From positions 89,409,728-89,473,727 of the forward strand of contig OZ025241.1 in assembly GCA_964019155.1 (NCBI GenBank): DNA of 64,000 nt. The letters run 5' to 3'. The position numbers and the translations under genes are program-made. Of the stretch, positions 10,675-22,462 are shown one piece after another. Source of the stretch: Osedax fenrisi (lineage: Eukaryota > Annelida > Polychaeta > Sabellida > Siboglinidae). The first letter of the stretch is position 1; each line of letters begins with the position of its first letter. The notes under the pieces were generated by a model, which worked only from the letters and a program-made list of their open reading frames with translations, had not been told where the DNA came from and made no database searches.

Positions 10675-11133
10675 CCTACTATTGTATACATATATAAATG
10701 ATTAATGTTTGTCACACTGATAAGGAGTAGCAATGTTTTAAGGGGCGTGTCACCTACTTTCAGTATACATCATAGATTTATATTTGACCCATAAAACCGG
10801 TAAACTGAAAACTGTATGCATACTGAAAACCTACTAGCACAATATCCGCCAAATATTGCCAGAAAGTTTCCGTAAACTTATGATGATATTGTTATACTAA
10901 AAAGTTCCTACTTGTAGTAATAATGTGCCTAATGAGTTACCTTGTGAGCTCTTAATGTAAGAAAGTGGCTTATTCTAAATAACCTTTTTCCTAACTCTTC
11001 TAAAACTAAACAACTTAATATTACCCTTAAACCTTTTATTTGTCCTACTATTACCTTTGATTCTACAGTTATCATTCCAAGAGTTCATCACTAATTTTAA
11101 TCTATTTAGTATTAGAAAAATTAGAAATTACTT
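10634..11133. other. (TA)n tract then noncoding DNA
   Basis: A TA microsatellite at 10634-10671 follows the MITE directly. The remainder up to 11133 shows no gene, repeat or RNA that I can support. Confidence 0.5.
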
Positions 11134-11187
11134 GAGTACGCCCATAGAGAACAAAGTGAACGTCACTTCGTTCTCTATGAGTACGCC
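11134..11187. repeat. Second fold-back hairpin with CATAGAGAAC arms
   Basis: The left arm GAGTACGCCCATAGAGAAC continues AAAGTGA, a 3-nt loop follows, then TCACTTCGTTCTCTATGAG and TACGCC on the right. One mismatch (A versus G) lies in the core. The core arm matches that at 9953-9988, while the outer arm (AGTACGCC) differs. Confidence 0.72.
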
Positions 11188-11526
11188 ATCAACAATTTAG
11201 TTAGTGCAATCTATTGTTTATTTAGATTACAATATTGTAATAGTTTACTAATTAATTCCAAAATGAAATTATTTTATGGATTAAATAGAGTCATTAAATC
11301 ATCTATAAGATTAATATTTAATATTAAGAGGTGTGACCAAATAAGTATTAAAAAACATTAGGCGAATTAAATTTAAAATATTAAGCCTTACTCATAAAAC
11401 TATTTTTTGAGAAAGCCCAACTATTTAAATAAATTTCTAAATGGCGAGTTAATAAAGTACACTCATCTTCTAATTTTTGTTCAGTTACCATGATAAATGT
11501 AGATGCATCTAATGAGAATTTGGAAA
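11188..11526. other. Noncoding stretch
   Basis: AT-rich DNA between the hairpin and a LINE 3' remnant. No feature is supported. Confidence 0.4.
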
Positions 11527-11760
11527 AGATGGTTCGGCTGGGCTGCTCCTACCCTGTGGAATTATCTTCCCAATTCATTACGACGCATATGGAGTCATAA
11601 TGAATTCAAGAAGAAGTTATGACTTTTTTTGTTGAACATTTATTTATTTATTACAATAATTTAATAATTTACACAATTTATAACATTATTTATTTATTTA
11701 TATATTTATTTATGTATTATTTGTTTATTTATTTACTTATTTTTATATATACCTACTCAA
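11527..11760 (+). pseudogene. LINE C-terminus and 3' UTR remnant
   Basis: The frame 11527-11622 reads WAAPTLWNYLPNSLRR and ends FKKKL then stop, the typical last residues of CR1/L2/Jockey-type ORF2 (APxLWNxLPxxIR...F). It is followed by a T-rich 3' UTR with repeated TTTATTTA to about 11760. The 5' part is missing, as in a truncated insertion or decayed copy. Confidence 0.6.
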
Positions 11761-12084
11761 CATTTGTGAGATTTTAAAATATAACGAGTGTATAAATAGG
11801 TAAAACCTACATCATTAACTTACCTTAACTTACCTTATAGTTAATTAATAATATTTAATTTACACTGTACAGTAGTACATTATTATACTCAACGACAATT
11901 TAATATTTACTATTTATCAACAAACAAATATTTTCCGGTAATATTTGACTATAAACATGTTCCATTAATCTGTATAATTACTGTATTATGATATATAGAA
12001 CGACGCATTAATTAATAGAGAATAATAGAACAGGGAATAGGCTTATGTATAGTGTAGTGAATATTAATACTGGAAACATTACCA
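11761..12084. other. Noncoding AT-rich stretch
   Basis: No gene or repeat structure that I can support. Confidence 0.4.
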
Positions 12085-14366
12085 CATGTCAAGTCTTCCA
12101 CACATTCATCTGGAAACATATTAGACCTAATTATATCTAACACATCTTCGAATATAATTTCTAATACTAATGTTCATAGTTTAATCACTGACCACCACCT
12201 TGTTAGCTGCTCCCTACATATCCCTAAACCAATCAGACCATCCAAGAAAGTTCACTACAGAAAATTAGATAATATAAATATTGCTAATTTTATAAATGAC
12301 TTCAACATTTTGTACAACAATATAACAGATTCATCTCATATAGACAGCTTTGATAGTAACCTTGGTCTTGTCATAGATAAACATGCCCCTATTATCACTA
12401 AAACTTATACAGCTCGATATAATACGTTATGGTTCAATAATTCGTTACACACAGCAAAACGCTTACTTAGAATTAAAGAAAGGAATTGGCAAAAATCCAA
12501 AAGCTCAAATGATTTAAATATTTTTAAACATTCACTTTCTAATTATAGAAAATTAATAAAAACTGCTAAAAATAAATATTACATAGATCAAATTAAATCA
12601 GCTGGAAAAGATACTAAGAAATTATTTAGAATATCGTCAACACTACTAGGAAAACTGACAAAACGAATACTGCCTGATAACTCCCCTTTAACTAATGCGA
12701 CTAACTTTGACTCTTACTTTTATATAAAAACATCATCAATTATAGATACTTCCCTCGACCCTGCATCCCACCAATATCAAGCCCAATATACTCATTTTCC
12801 ACTTTTTCATTACCAACCATTATCAATATCAATAATCTTTTATTAACAGTTAAATCTACATGTAAACTAGACCCAATTCCATTATGTTTATTACATTCTC
12901 TTTCATCCCTTCTTTCTCCATTCTACAAAAAAATTATCGATCGCTCACTAATTGCAGGTATCTTCCCATCCCACATGAAATATGCCCATGTAATTCCCAC
13001 CCCTAAAAACCAGTCCATTGATAGGTCAACTCTTTCTAATTATCGTCCCATATCCAACCTTTCTTTCATGTCTAAGACAATTGAAAGAATAATTGCTAAA
13101 CAACTTAGAACATACATCAATAATAATAACATACTGCATAAATTACAAAGTGCTTATACAACGGACAAGAGCACTGAAACTTCACTACTCCATACTTTAA
13201 ACAATATACTACTATTTCCAAAAAATACTCCCACCATACTGATTCTACTTGACTTGTCGTCGGCTTTCGATACGTTAGACCATAATATTCTTATTCGAAG
13301 ATTAGAGAACATTGGTATCAAATATTCTGTCCTTAGTTGGTTTACATCCTACCTAATTAACAGATCCTTTTCTATATGTATAGATAACGCCATAACAGAA
13401 CCCCGCCACACAACTCATGGTGTACCCCAAGGTTCTGTTTTAGGTCCAATTCTCTTTAATATATATATTTCCCCTTTACTTTACTTACTTGACGAATACC
13501 CCGATATACACTTTCACTCATATGCGGATGACTTACAGCTATACTGTAATTTACCTGACCCAATCAATAACATAAATACTATAAATAAATGCATTAATGA
13601 CATTAGTAAATGGCTTACAAATAACTCCCTACTATTGAATAGCCTTAAAACAAAAGCTTTATTAATAAATACATCTCCAGGACATCATTCCATACCACCT
13701 ATTATTATTAATAATCACATTATAGAATACTCTAACCAAGCTAAAAACCTCGGCCTCACACTTGACCAAAAGCTGTCTTATCTACCACATATAACTAATA
13801 TATCGAAGTCCATTAATTACACCTTACATACGATCTGACTTATTAGACCTTCTATAACTACTGAACTTGCCAAACTACTAGTTACTTCCTTAATACTGCC
13901 CCGACTTGACTACTATAACTCTACTTTAAATTCACTCCCAGCACATACTATCAAAATGCTCACTAAATTACAATATAGAGCCATCAGAACCATTTTCAGG
14001 ATACAAAAATACTCAAGACAACATATCACACCTTATATGAAATCCATTCACTGGCTACCCATCCCTTACCGCATACAATACAAATTACTCCTACTGACCC
14101 ACCATGCCACCCATAATAATAAACCTGACTATCTTACTGAACTACTTACGAACTACAAGTCATCCCGACCACAACTAACAATACATAAATACAAACTAAA
14201 TATACCAATAACTTTATCACTTAATAAAAAACAGGAATCTTCTTTTTCTATAATAGCACCTAAACTATGGAACTCCCTACCTCACTCAATTAGATCTATA
14301 GTTTCTGACCACACCTTTAAAGTCAAATTGAAAACACATCTATTTAATATAGCTTATAATAATTAA
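12085..14366 (+). mobile_element. L2/CR1-like LINE, 5' truncated, nearly complete RT
   Basis: A 5'-truncated non-LTR element that begins inside the endonuclease domain and runs to the ORF2 stop at 14364-14366. It is much better preserved than the LINE at 1338: over 2.2 kb it shows about one frameshift and one stop. Base composition is richer in C on the plus strand than that of its neighbours. No target duplication could be fixed. Confidence 0.88.
12121..14366 (+). pseudogene. ORF2 of the L2/CR1-like LINE with two lesions
   Basis: Frame 1 (from about 12121 to 12846) carries the endonuclease C-terminus with LITDHHLVSC (catalytic His region) and then KHAPIITKT, the usual link to RT. A frameshift near 12750-12770 moves the reading to the frame that gives CKLDPIPLCLL, then PTPKNQ, NYRPISNLSFMSK, QSAYTTDKSTETSLL, LLDLSSAFDTLDHNIL, HGVPQGSVLGPILFNIYISP and SYADDLQLY with the catalytic Asp pair (near 13520). 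An in-frame TGA at 13836-13838 interrupts it where CGA would be expected. The frame then continues through LDYYNSTLNSLP (13900s) and LWNSLPHSIRS to 14366. RT activity is lost unless the lesions are sequencing errors. The SAFDTLDH and YADDLQLY motifs fit the L2/CR1 group. Confidence 0.85.
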
Positions 14367-14467
14367 TATACGATACACCGCCGAAAACTCATTACTGATG
14401 TTGATCGCAGTGTCTAAACAAATTGGTTACAAGGTGGTTACACGGTTACAGATAGAATAGTTGACCC

Positions 14468-14710
14468 ATGGGTCAATGCATTATGCATTAGCGGAGTTTT
14501 AGAATAATCACTGTCAGACTTTACTGGTAAACTAGTGTCACAAACATAGTCGGAATAGAAGAGTGGTTAGTTAAGTAACGGCAGGATTCGAGTAACTTGT
14601 ATCGAGTAACTTGTATCGAGTACCTGATATCTCGTAATGATAGTTAAGAGTTAAGCTAGAGTAATAATGATTTATATATAGTAAACATGTTTATTGCAGT
14701 AACATATATA
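14468..14710. repeat. Repeat R, copy before segmental unit A
   Basis: About 230 bp starting ATGGGTCAATGCATTATGCA, present again at 20183-20409 and 30321-30546. This copy has an extra TATCGAGTAACTTG insertion. Here it leads straight into the (TGA)n and LINE 3' tail; in the other two positions it leads into a Jockey/CR1-like RT fragment. It therefore marks a breakpoint of the segmental duplication. Its own nature is unknown. Confidence 0.8.
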
Positions 14711-14930
14711 TGATGATGATGATGATGATATTCGGTTTATTTGCACTAAAATAGGGCCATATAGACCCCTTGGCTCGTGAGGTAAGAAAATAATAATAAA
14801 ATAATAGTAATACGATAATAATTTAATAATAATATACATTGAATATACCACGGGCAACAATACTAAATAATATAAAGGACTATTATATACTACAGTCTGC
14901 ATTGATATGGGAAATGTTATATAGTAATGA
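14711..14930 (-). mobile_element. Antisense LINE 3' end with (ATC)n tail, copy A
   Basis: Read on the minus strand it ends CACGAGCCAAGGGGTCTATA, then GGCCCTATTTTAGTGCAAAT and AAACCGAATATC followed by ATC repeats. This is a typical CR1/Jockey-type 3' terminus with a trinucleotide tail. The same piece is at about 24855-25070 (copy B) and 35405-35625 (copy C). Coding sequence is absent or unrecognisable. Confidence 0.6.
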
Positions 14931-15867
14931 CATCGGGCTAACCGTGGTATATTTATCCGGTAGGTATCCTATAGGTGTCCGTTCCCTGTTAAATAAGTAG
15001 TTTACTAGATATATATATATATATATATATCATCGTCAACTAATTCTTTAACAGGGAACGTGATAGTTATAACTATAATAGTATAACTATACATATATAT
15101 AACTATAAAGTGTACTTTCATAAACTTATTAATGACAGTTTTAGGATACGCTTAAATATAATTATCATATCGCGAATATATATGTCAGTATTTTTGTTTT
15201 CAATATTAGAGTTTACTCAATGGGAAGGATACTAGGAGAATGGAGATAATTTCAGATTTTCGGAACACGGATAGAGAATAGAGTATCGGATTTTTAAATT
15301 ATATTTGTTTATCTCTTTGTTTTCATATATAGTTGTATTGGGATGAATTAACTTAGCGATATTGCCCGCTGTCTTTTACGAGCAGCTAAATGTATAGTAT
15401 ACTATAGGCAGGCTATTGAGTAGTTATATAACAAATATCATATAACAAATTATTGAAGTAGGAATGTGTGTGTGAAATAAATGGTAGCCAAAATAATTGT
15501 ATTCTTATGAGTGAACAACTGTTTCACGAATCTTTAGATGTGTTGAAGATGAATCCGATAGTTCAATTTAGAATGCGTTGGAGATTATTAATAATATATG
15601 TCAAGGCATTGAGATAGAAGTTATAGTAGTCTAGACTTTATTGAATGTTAGACTTGGAAATGAGTTTAATGTAAGTGTAATACCTATTTATAAGCAAACC
15701 CTTTAATAGCGTATCTTACGTATGTTATCTATGATGTAGTTAATAGACTGATAAAGGTACTTAGACTGGATATTTAGTGCGAGTAGCGTGAATTACTTCG
15801 AATAATGTATATTTAAATATATATGTATAGGTAATATATAAGTAATTTATAGATATATATATATATA
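14931..15867. other. Noncoding part of unit A with an inverted pair around a TA tract
   Basis: CGTTCCCTGTTAAA at about 14980 and TTTAACAGGGAACG at about 15048 form an inverted pair around a TA tract (15008-15031). The rest shows no gene. The copy B equivalent is 25076-26016 and the copy C equivalent is 35630-36560. Confidence 0.55.
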
Positions 15868-16824
15868 GGGGAGAGCGGGGCAGGTTGACCATAGGGGCAG
15901 GTTGAGCCATCTCAATTATTTCTGCTATTAATAAATATCTTAATGCAATTTTTAATACATGTATACACAATTATATTTAGCATTAGTATAACAACTCAAA
16001 AATTATTTATTTTAACTAATTAAAATATTGTTTAATTATTAATATTTTAGGAAAATCTCGTTAGTGGGACAGTAAGTTTAACTTTGATATTATTATATAT
16101 TTTGTAATAACATAGCAGTATTAATGGTATATAAATAAAGTATAATTAATATACTATATATTATAAAATAAATAATTCAAAAATTATCACTCACAAATTA
16201 ATTATATTACTTTTATATATACTAATGATATGGGGCAGGTTGACCATAGTAAAACGGGGCAGGTTGACCATAGGGTCAATCTGCCCCGTGTATCATTAAA
16301 CATATTTATTTATTAATTTAAATAATTTATTAATGACTTATTTAAATAATAATAATAATCTAATTAATTAAATATATAATAGAGTAATTATTTTAAATAA
16401 TTAAATAATTGGTTTATATGCTGGATTAAAACATAGAGAATCTTCTCCTCTCTCCTAATATAACATCTCGCCTTAAAAGTTTCATTAGTTTTGATATTAA
16501 TCTTGGTGCATATACTTGTTAAATAACTAATAAATATAAATATATAACTTTAATTATGTTTATTTGTTAAATATATCTTTAATTTTGCATTTATTCTACC
16601 TGGCTCAACCTGCCCCAGTAGACGGGGCAGGTTGAGCCAAATTAAAAAAAAATTAAAATGTAATTATATAATTAATTATTTATTATTACACTGATTTATG
16701 AATGTTTTTAATTGATCATAAACTATATATATCTTATGCACTTTATTTTATTAAAATATATTCATAACATTATAAGATACATGTGTTTTTATAAAAAACC
16801 GGCTCAACCTGCCCCGCTCTTCCC
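15868..16824. mobile_element. MITE with GGGGAGAGCGGGGCAGGTTG ends, copy A, 957 bp
   Basis: The left end is GGGGAGAGCGGGGCAGGTTG. The right end, reversed, is GGGAAGAGCGGGGCAGGTTG. Both are flanked by TA. Internal subterminal blocks GGGGCAGGTTGACC and GGCTCAACCTGCCCC recur in both orientations (about 15893, 16233, 16256, 16600, 16623). It has no transposase. Copy C of the segmental duplication lacks it and shows the uninterrupted site at about 36555-36575, which fixes the borders and supports a 2-bp TA target duplication (Tc1/mariner-like). Confidence 0.88.
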
Positions 16825-16825
16825 T

Positions 16826-18470
16826 ACATATAAATATATTGGTTGGTTGTATAGTTCCTTGCAATACTCTGTCCATCTGTCCATCTGTTCATCCTAAATT
16901 ACTGGAAATAACACATAATTACGAAGAATTATCATTGCTAATCCTGAAGAGTGAAATTGAAAAGGCAGTTAAGTCCTTGAAGAAGGGAAAATCCCCAGGC
17001 AACGATAATATACCAAGTGAATTAGTACAAGCATGAGGTGAAAAGGTAATAGAAATACTTACACTTATTTGTAACAGAATATGGACAACAGGAATTTGGC
17101 CAAAGGCTTGGACACAATCACTCATTATAAATATTCCAAAGAAAGGTAACCTGAAATTATGCAATAATTATCGAACTATCAGTCTCATAAGCCATCCAAG
17201 TAAAGTCTGCTAAACGTTATATTAAACAGACTAAGACCTCAAGCAGAAAATATTATATCAGATGAACAATCAGGGTTTTGTGTGGGTAGAAGTACAAGTG
17301 AACAGATATTTAACCTAAGAATGTTATGTGAAAAATATACTCATCATCAACAGTATTTATATCATATATTCATAGACTTCAAGAAAGCGTTGATCGGGTA
17401 TGGCATAAAGCACTATGAACAACTATAATATAGCTCATGATATTTTACGTGCTATTAAAGATTTATATAATAATTCCACTAGCGCTGTATATAAAGATGG
17501 AACGATTGGTGATTGGTTCAAGACAACTGTTGGTGTTAGACAAGGATGTTTGCTATCTCCCACCTTGTTCAACCTATTTCTAGAAAAAATAATGACTGAT
17601 GCTCTAGATGGTCATGTTAGTTCTGTAGGTATAGGAGGTAGACCAATAACAAATCTCAGATTCGCAAGATATTGATGGTCTTGCAGGCAGCGAGGAGGAA
17701 CTGCGACAATTAATAGAGAGATTAGTGAAGACATCTGACAACTATGGTATGGAAATTAATGTTGGCAAAACTAAAACAATGACAAACCATCCAGAAGGAA
17801 TTATTAACCCCATACAAGTGAAAAATGAAAAGGTGGAGGAAGTTCAGAAATTCATATATTTAGGAGTAACTATAAGCGAAGACGGTTCTAAACCTGAAAT
17901 TATACGCAGAATTGCACAAGCTACAGCTATATTAACAAAGCTAAAAATAATATGGAAAGACAAGAATATTACATTAATATTAAAAATTCGGCTAATGTGC
18001 TCTTTAGTACTGTCCACATTTCTTTATGCATGCGAAAGCTGGACGTTAACAGCAGATATACAGAGAAGAATCCAAGCGATGGAAATGAGGTGTTTCAGGA
18101 GACTACTGAACATAAACTACATAGATCACATTACCAATGAGGAAGTAAAAAGAAGAATAAGACTGGAAATCGGCCAATATGAAGAGTTGCAATCTATAGA
18201 TTGTTAAGTATACTGTTAAGAAGAGAAAGCTGAAATGGTACGGTCATGTGACACGAGCATCGGGTCTATCAAAAACAATAATGCAGGGCACAGTAATATA
18301 AGGCCGCAAACGTGATGGTCAGCGGAAGCGGTGGGAACATAATATCTCAGAGTTGATGAACTTGAGTTCCGCCGAAACCCTGAGGCCAGCCGGCGACCGA
18401 AGTAGATGGCGGAAAGTGGTTTCAAAAGCAATGATGGCGCCCCTACGACCACCCGAGGTCATGGGATAGG
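16826..18470 (+). pseudogene. RTE-type retrotransposon ORF, dead, copy A
   Basis: Reading across frames gives a typical RTE-clade RT: KKGKSPGNDNIPSELVQA, NIPKKGNLKLCNNYRTISL, EQSGFCVGRSTSEQIFNLR, FIDFKKA, TIGDWFKTTVGVRQGCLLSP, then ASxTLTADIQRR-like ESWTLTADIQRRIQAMEMRC and the C-terminal DRSRWRKVV. Lesions: TGA after LVQA (17034-17036); a 1-nt loss near 17206; a 1-nt loss at the FKKAFD motif near 17382; a 2-nt loss at the catalytic FADD motif near 17665; and a stop near 18299. The 5' endonuclease is missing. All but the last lesion are shared with copy B. Confidence 0.88.
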
Positions 18471-18478
18471 TAATAAGG

Positions 18479-18480
<2 letters not shown>

Positions 18481-18522
<42 letters not shown>

Positions 18523-19216
18523 ATACATATAAATACATATAATAAGTGTTACCTTTTCTATTACTTTATTATTATATAATTATAATTATGCTATTATAAT
18601 ACAATTAATTTTTTTAATTTAATTAATTTTATAATTAAACAAATAAAATAAAATAAATATTTTCATAGATTATTTTAGTAAAATTTTCTTAATAATATAT
18701 ATTACTTTAGACATAATCGATATTGATGTTACGACATTCGAAATGTAATGATGTGCATCACGTGGTATTAGTAATTACTATTATTATAATAATCAATAAT
18801 TATTGATTGATTAATCCGATTGGATAAGCGTCGGGAACCCCTTTATGACCCATTATAACTTCCTTTTCCATTCGGCCCTCTACGAAACACCATCATTATA
18901 CTGAGTTGTAATCTATCATTTGTTATAGTATTGTTATTAGTTAACTAATAACAATACTATATGTTTATAACGAATACAACTTATTACGAAAATCTTCCTT
19001 CATAACATATATATTAATTTATAGATTTATGACTATGAGAATGAGAGCTACAAAACACTTATTTTAAAATACTTTTAAAATAACAAAATTTCCAGTAATT
19101 TCACGTAACTAATTTATACTTTTAGCTCATTCTTAAAATATACGGCGAGATATTATTATGATTAAGGTCTGAAAATTTCATATACATTTATCAAGCTTAT
19201 CAAAAGTTGTGAATGT
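18481..19216. other. (TA)n tract and noncoding DNA with a perfect palindrome, unit A
   Basis: The TA tract is at 18481-18520. At 18925-18960 lies a perfect 36-bp palindrome with half ATAGTATTGTTATTAGTT. No gene is seen. The equivalent in copy B is about 28627-29370. Confidence 0.6.
18925..18960. repeat. Perfect 36-bp palindrome, copy A
   Basis: ATAGTATTGTTATTAGTT is followed immediately by its exact reverse complement, centred on GTTAAC. There is no spacer, so it could extrude as a cruciform. The same palindrome is conserved in copy B. Confidence 0.92.
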
Positions 19217-19378
19217 TCAAAAATCAAAATTAAGTTTAAAAATAAAGGGCAGTAATATCAATTTAAAAAAAATTATAAATATTTGTATATCATTATTACA
19301 AAAATCAAAATTAAGTTTAAAAATAAAGGGCAGTAATATCAATTTAAAAAAAATTATAAATATTTGTATATCATTTGA
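19217..19378. repeat. 81-bp direct tandem duplication, copy A
   Basis: Two adjacent identical units begin CAAAAATCAAAATTAAGTTT and end TTTGTATATCATT. The repeat is open in one frame on each strand only because 81 is a multiple of three. The same pair is in copy B at 29371-29532. Confidence 0.9.
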
Positions 19379-19480
19379 ATTCAGGTTATATATATAAATG
19401 GTTATTTCTTTCACTTATAGTTTATTTTATGTAGATATTACTATATAATTTTAAAGATAATATAATACTAATAAATGATA

Positions 19481-19527
<47 letters not shown>

Positions 19528-20182
19528 CTGCTTTTTATATAATATCATTTTTAATAATAATTATATTTATTTAAAAAATCATACGTTTCGCGGTCCTCAT
19601 CCAATATAAAACTAAATTATAACACATATCAACGAAAGTATACCTATTACGAATAATTAGATTATAGATTGATTTATTAGATATTGAATAATGTTAAATT
19701 ATAACATTTTATGATTAATAGTAGTTGTATAAGTTACAAACATATACGACGGAAGCTAAACCATGTTTAAGTATTTACATTTAATTTTAGATAATATAAC
19801 TAGTATTCCCTAAGCATATGGTTCCCAACATATGGGTCATGACCCACATTGGGGTCATTGGGGTTTTTGTTTGGGTCGTGAATCATGACTCATGAGCTAA
19901 TTTCTAAAAATATTTATTTTTATATATATATATTATAGTTTATAATATTCGTTTATGAATAATATTTAATAATAACAAACTAAAATTGTTCATTGGGTCA
20001 TGGAATATATTTAAATTAAGAATTATCAAAAAAGGGTCATGACGAAAAAAGTTTGGTTACCACTGATATGTGATATCACAACTTGATATATCTAACCCAC
20101 TTTTATGATATTAACTATTATATATTATGATGACAAAACTATTATAAACATAGTATATTATGATATATATTAAAATTATAAG
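19379..20182. other. Noncoding end of the unit before repeat R
   Basis: Contains a TA tract (19488-19524) and a short GGGTCATGACCCAC motif region (19836-20050) with several GGGTCATGAC-like boxes. No gene is supported. About 80 bp at its right end (20105-20182) recur at 39353-39432 next to copy C. Confidence 0.5.
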
Positions 20183-20409
20183 ATGGGTCAATGCATTATG
20201 CATTAGCGGAGTTTTAGAATAATCACAGTCAGACTTTACTGGTAAACTATTGTCACAAACATAGTCGGAATAGAAGAGTGGTTAGTTAAGTAACGGCAGG
20301 ATTCGAGTAACTTGTATCGAGTACCTGATATCTCGTAATGATAGTTAAGAGTTAAGCTAGAGTAATAATTATTTATATGTAGTAAACATGTTTATTGTAG
20401 TAACATATA
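20183..20409. repeat. Repeat R, copy within unit A
   Basis: Same sequence as 14468-14710 apart from the missing TATCGAGTAACTTG and a few single bases. It is followed directly by the RT fragment. Confidence 0.85.
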
Positions 20410-22276
20410 AACTATTATTGATTCTCTGATCTCCAATAAATACTGTGTTGGCCTATTCATTGACTTAAAAAAAGCATTTGACACAGTCAACCATGAAATA
20501 CTCTTAAAAAAGCTTGACTTTTACGGTATAAGAGGATTACCTCTATCATGGTTATCATCATATCTTAAAGACAGAAGTCAATTTACAAATTATAATAACT
20601 GTATGTCTACTACTACTAATATAGATATCGGTGTCCCCCAAGGTTCTATTCTTGGGCCGCTTCTTTTTCTTATATTTATTAATGACATGCCGACCTGCTC
20701 TATTAATAATACGTTTATACTATTTGCTGATGACACCAATATTATAATTAGTGATTGTTCAGCCAACAAACTAAAAGTTAAATTACAGCTGACAATTAAT
20801 GAAATAATGTTATGGGTAAAATCAAATAAGTTGACAATTAACATTGATAAAACTCACTGCATGTCATTTAGAAATGATATAGAATTTGAAATAGAAATTG
20901 AAAATGAGCTTCTAGTTCAAGTATCTGAAACAAAATTCCTTGGACTAATCATTGATAATTCATTGAACTAGAAATCTCATTTTCAATTTCTAAAGAATAA
21001 ATTATTAAAAATATATTGGATCATAAAAAATGTATCATTCTGCCTTAATGAATCAGCTATGATTAAACTTTATTATGCACTTTTTTATCCCCATTTAATT
21101 TATTGTTTAGAAATTTGGGGGCATACATATAAATCTAATATAGACTGTATTCATGTTATACAAAAAAAAGTATTAAAATTAGTTTTTTCTAAACCTATAG
21201 ATTTTAGTTCAAAAAAATTATTTATTGATCATAGGTTATTAAATATCTTTGATTTGTGTAAATATAAAACACTAATATTTATGCATAGAATATATTATAA
21301 AACTTGTAGTCCAAGTATTTATAAACATTATAAAAGAATAACTAAAAAAAAAATTAATACAAGAAGTACTTTTGATTTCATTCAACCTTATAATAAATAT
21401 AACTATATGAATAATTCTTTAATGTCATATGGACCAAGACTTTGGAATGAATTAAATATTGATAAAAGAAAATTAGTATCTATTTCCCTTTTCAGTAATA
21501 ATATTTTTAATTATTTTTTAACCTTGTGATTTTTTAATCTACTATTATTTTTCTACTTCAAATTATATTTTAACATTTTTTTAATTTTTAATAAGTTTAC
21601 TATTTTTAATAAATTTTATCTTTACTCAGACTTTTACATTGATTTCTCCTTTTTATCCATATTTTATACTATAATTACGCTTTTATATAATATTATATAC
21701 TATTTTTAATACATTTTATCTTTACTCAGACTTTTACATTTGACATTTTTACATTAATTTCTTCTTTTTTCATATTTTATACTATAACTACTCTTCGACT
21801 TATGAAAACTATCTAAATATTTTTTACTTTGTGTAGATAATTTGTAAATTTATTTTTGAATATTTGCCAAACATATATTTATTATTCTTTATATTAAATT
21901 TTCATATATTTACTCTTCTTAACCTTTCTTGTCTGTTTTTAGTTTTTTAGTCGTTTTAGTTTTCTTAATGTTTATTTTGTTTATTTTTATATATTATATG
22001 ATGATTTTTGATAATTTTTTCAAGTCCTTCATAAGTACAATTATTTGATCTTATTCATAATTAGATTTAGTGTAAACAGGAAGTCAACTTAGATATAACA
22101 TTATATTATATATAGTTTATTCTTTATTTCAGGAATTTATTATTCCAATTATAATTGTACTTTTTAGGACTTGTCAAAATAATAAAGGGTAATTGTCTCG
22201 ATAAGCTCTGCTTCTACAATTACCCGGTTGTTAAAACCAAATCTGATAATAATAATAATAATAATAATAATAATAT
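20410..22276 (+). mobile_element. Jockey/CR1-like LINE fragment, copy A
   Basis: A 5'-truncated element containing the RT palm to C-terminus (to 21529), a T-rich 3' UTR, and a 3' end TTACCCGGTTGTTAAAACCA followed by an (ATA)n tail (22247-22276). It starts exactly at the edge of repeat R. Confidence 0.85.
20412..21529 (+). pseudogene. RT C-terminal two thirds, one stop, copy A
   Basis: Motifs in order are LFIDLKKAFDTVNHEILLKK, GVPQGSILGPLLFLIFINDM and LFADDTNI (catalytic Asp pair near 20735). Then come the thumb with LIYCLEIWG and the C-terminus with YGPRLWNELNID. A single TAG at 20969-20971 interrupts the frame where copy B has TGG (Trp). Upstream of 20412 the frame is closed, so the fingers and endonuclease domains are lost. 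Confidence 0.87.
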
Positions 22277-22462
22277 ATGTTAAAAATAAGGGTACGCTAG
22301 AAGTCACAAATGGGTACAGCCTTTGTCCCTATTGTAGTACGCTTATGGGTACGCTAGAAATCGCTTTTGTGGAGTGTAGCGTACCCTTTACGGTACGCAT
22401 TAAACGGCATATAACGTACCCTTTACGGTACGCGTTAAACGGCATGTACACTGTTAACAAAT

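Noticed and set aside
15761..15970. Minus-strand 69-residue frame repeated in copies A and B
   Set aside because: It runs across the MITE left border and a TA tract; no protein features, and copy C lacks the MITE half.
18216..18528. Minus-strand frames across the RTE 3' part and TA tract
   Set aside because: Antisense shadows of the RTE C-terminus; the plus strand carries the recognisable DRSRWRKVV motif.
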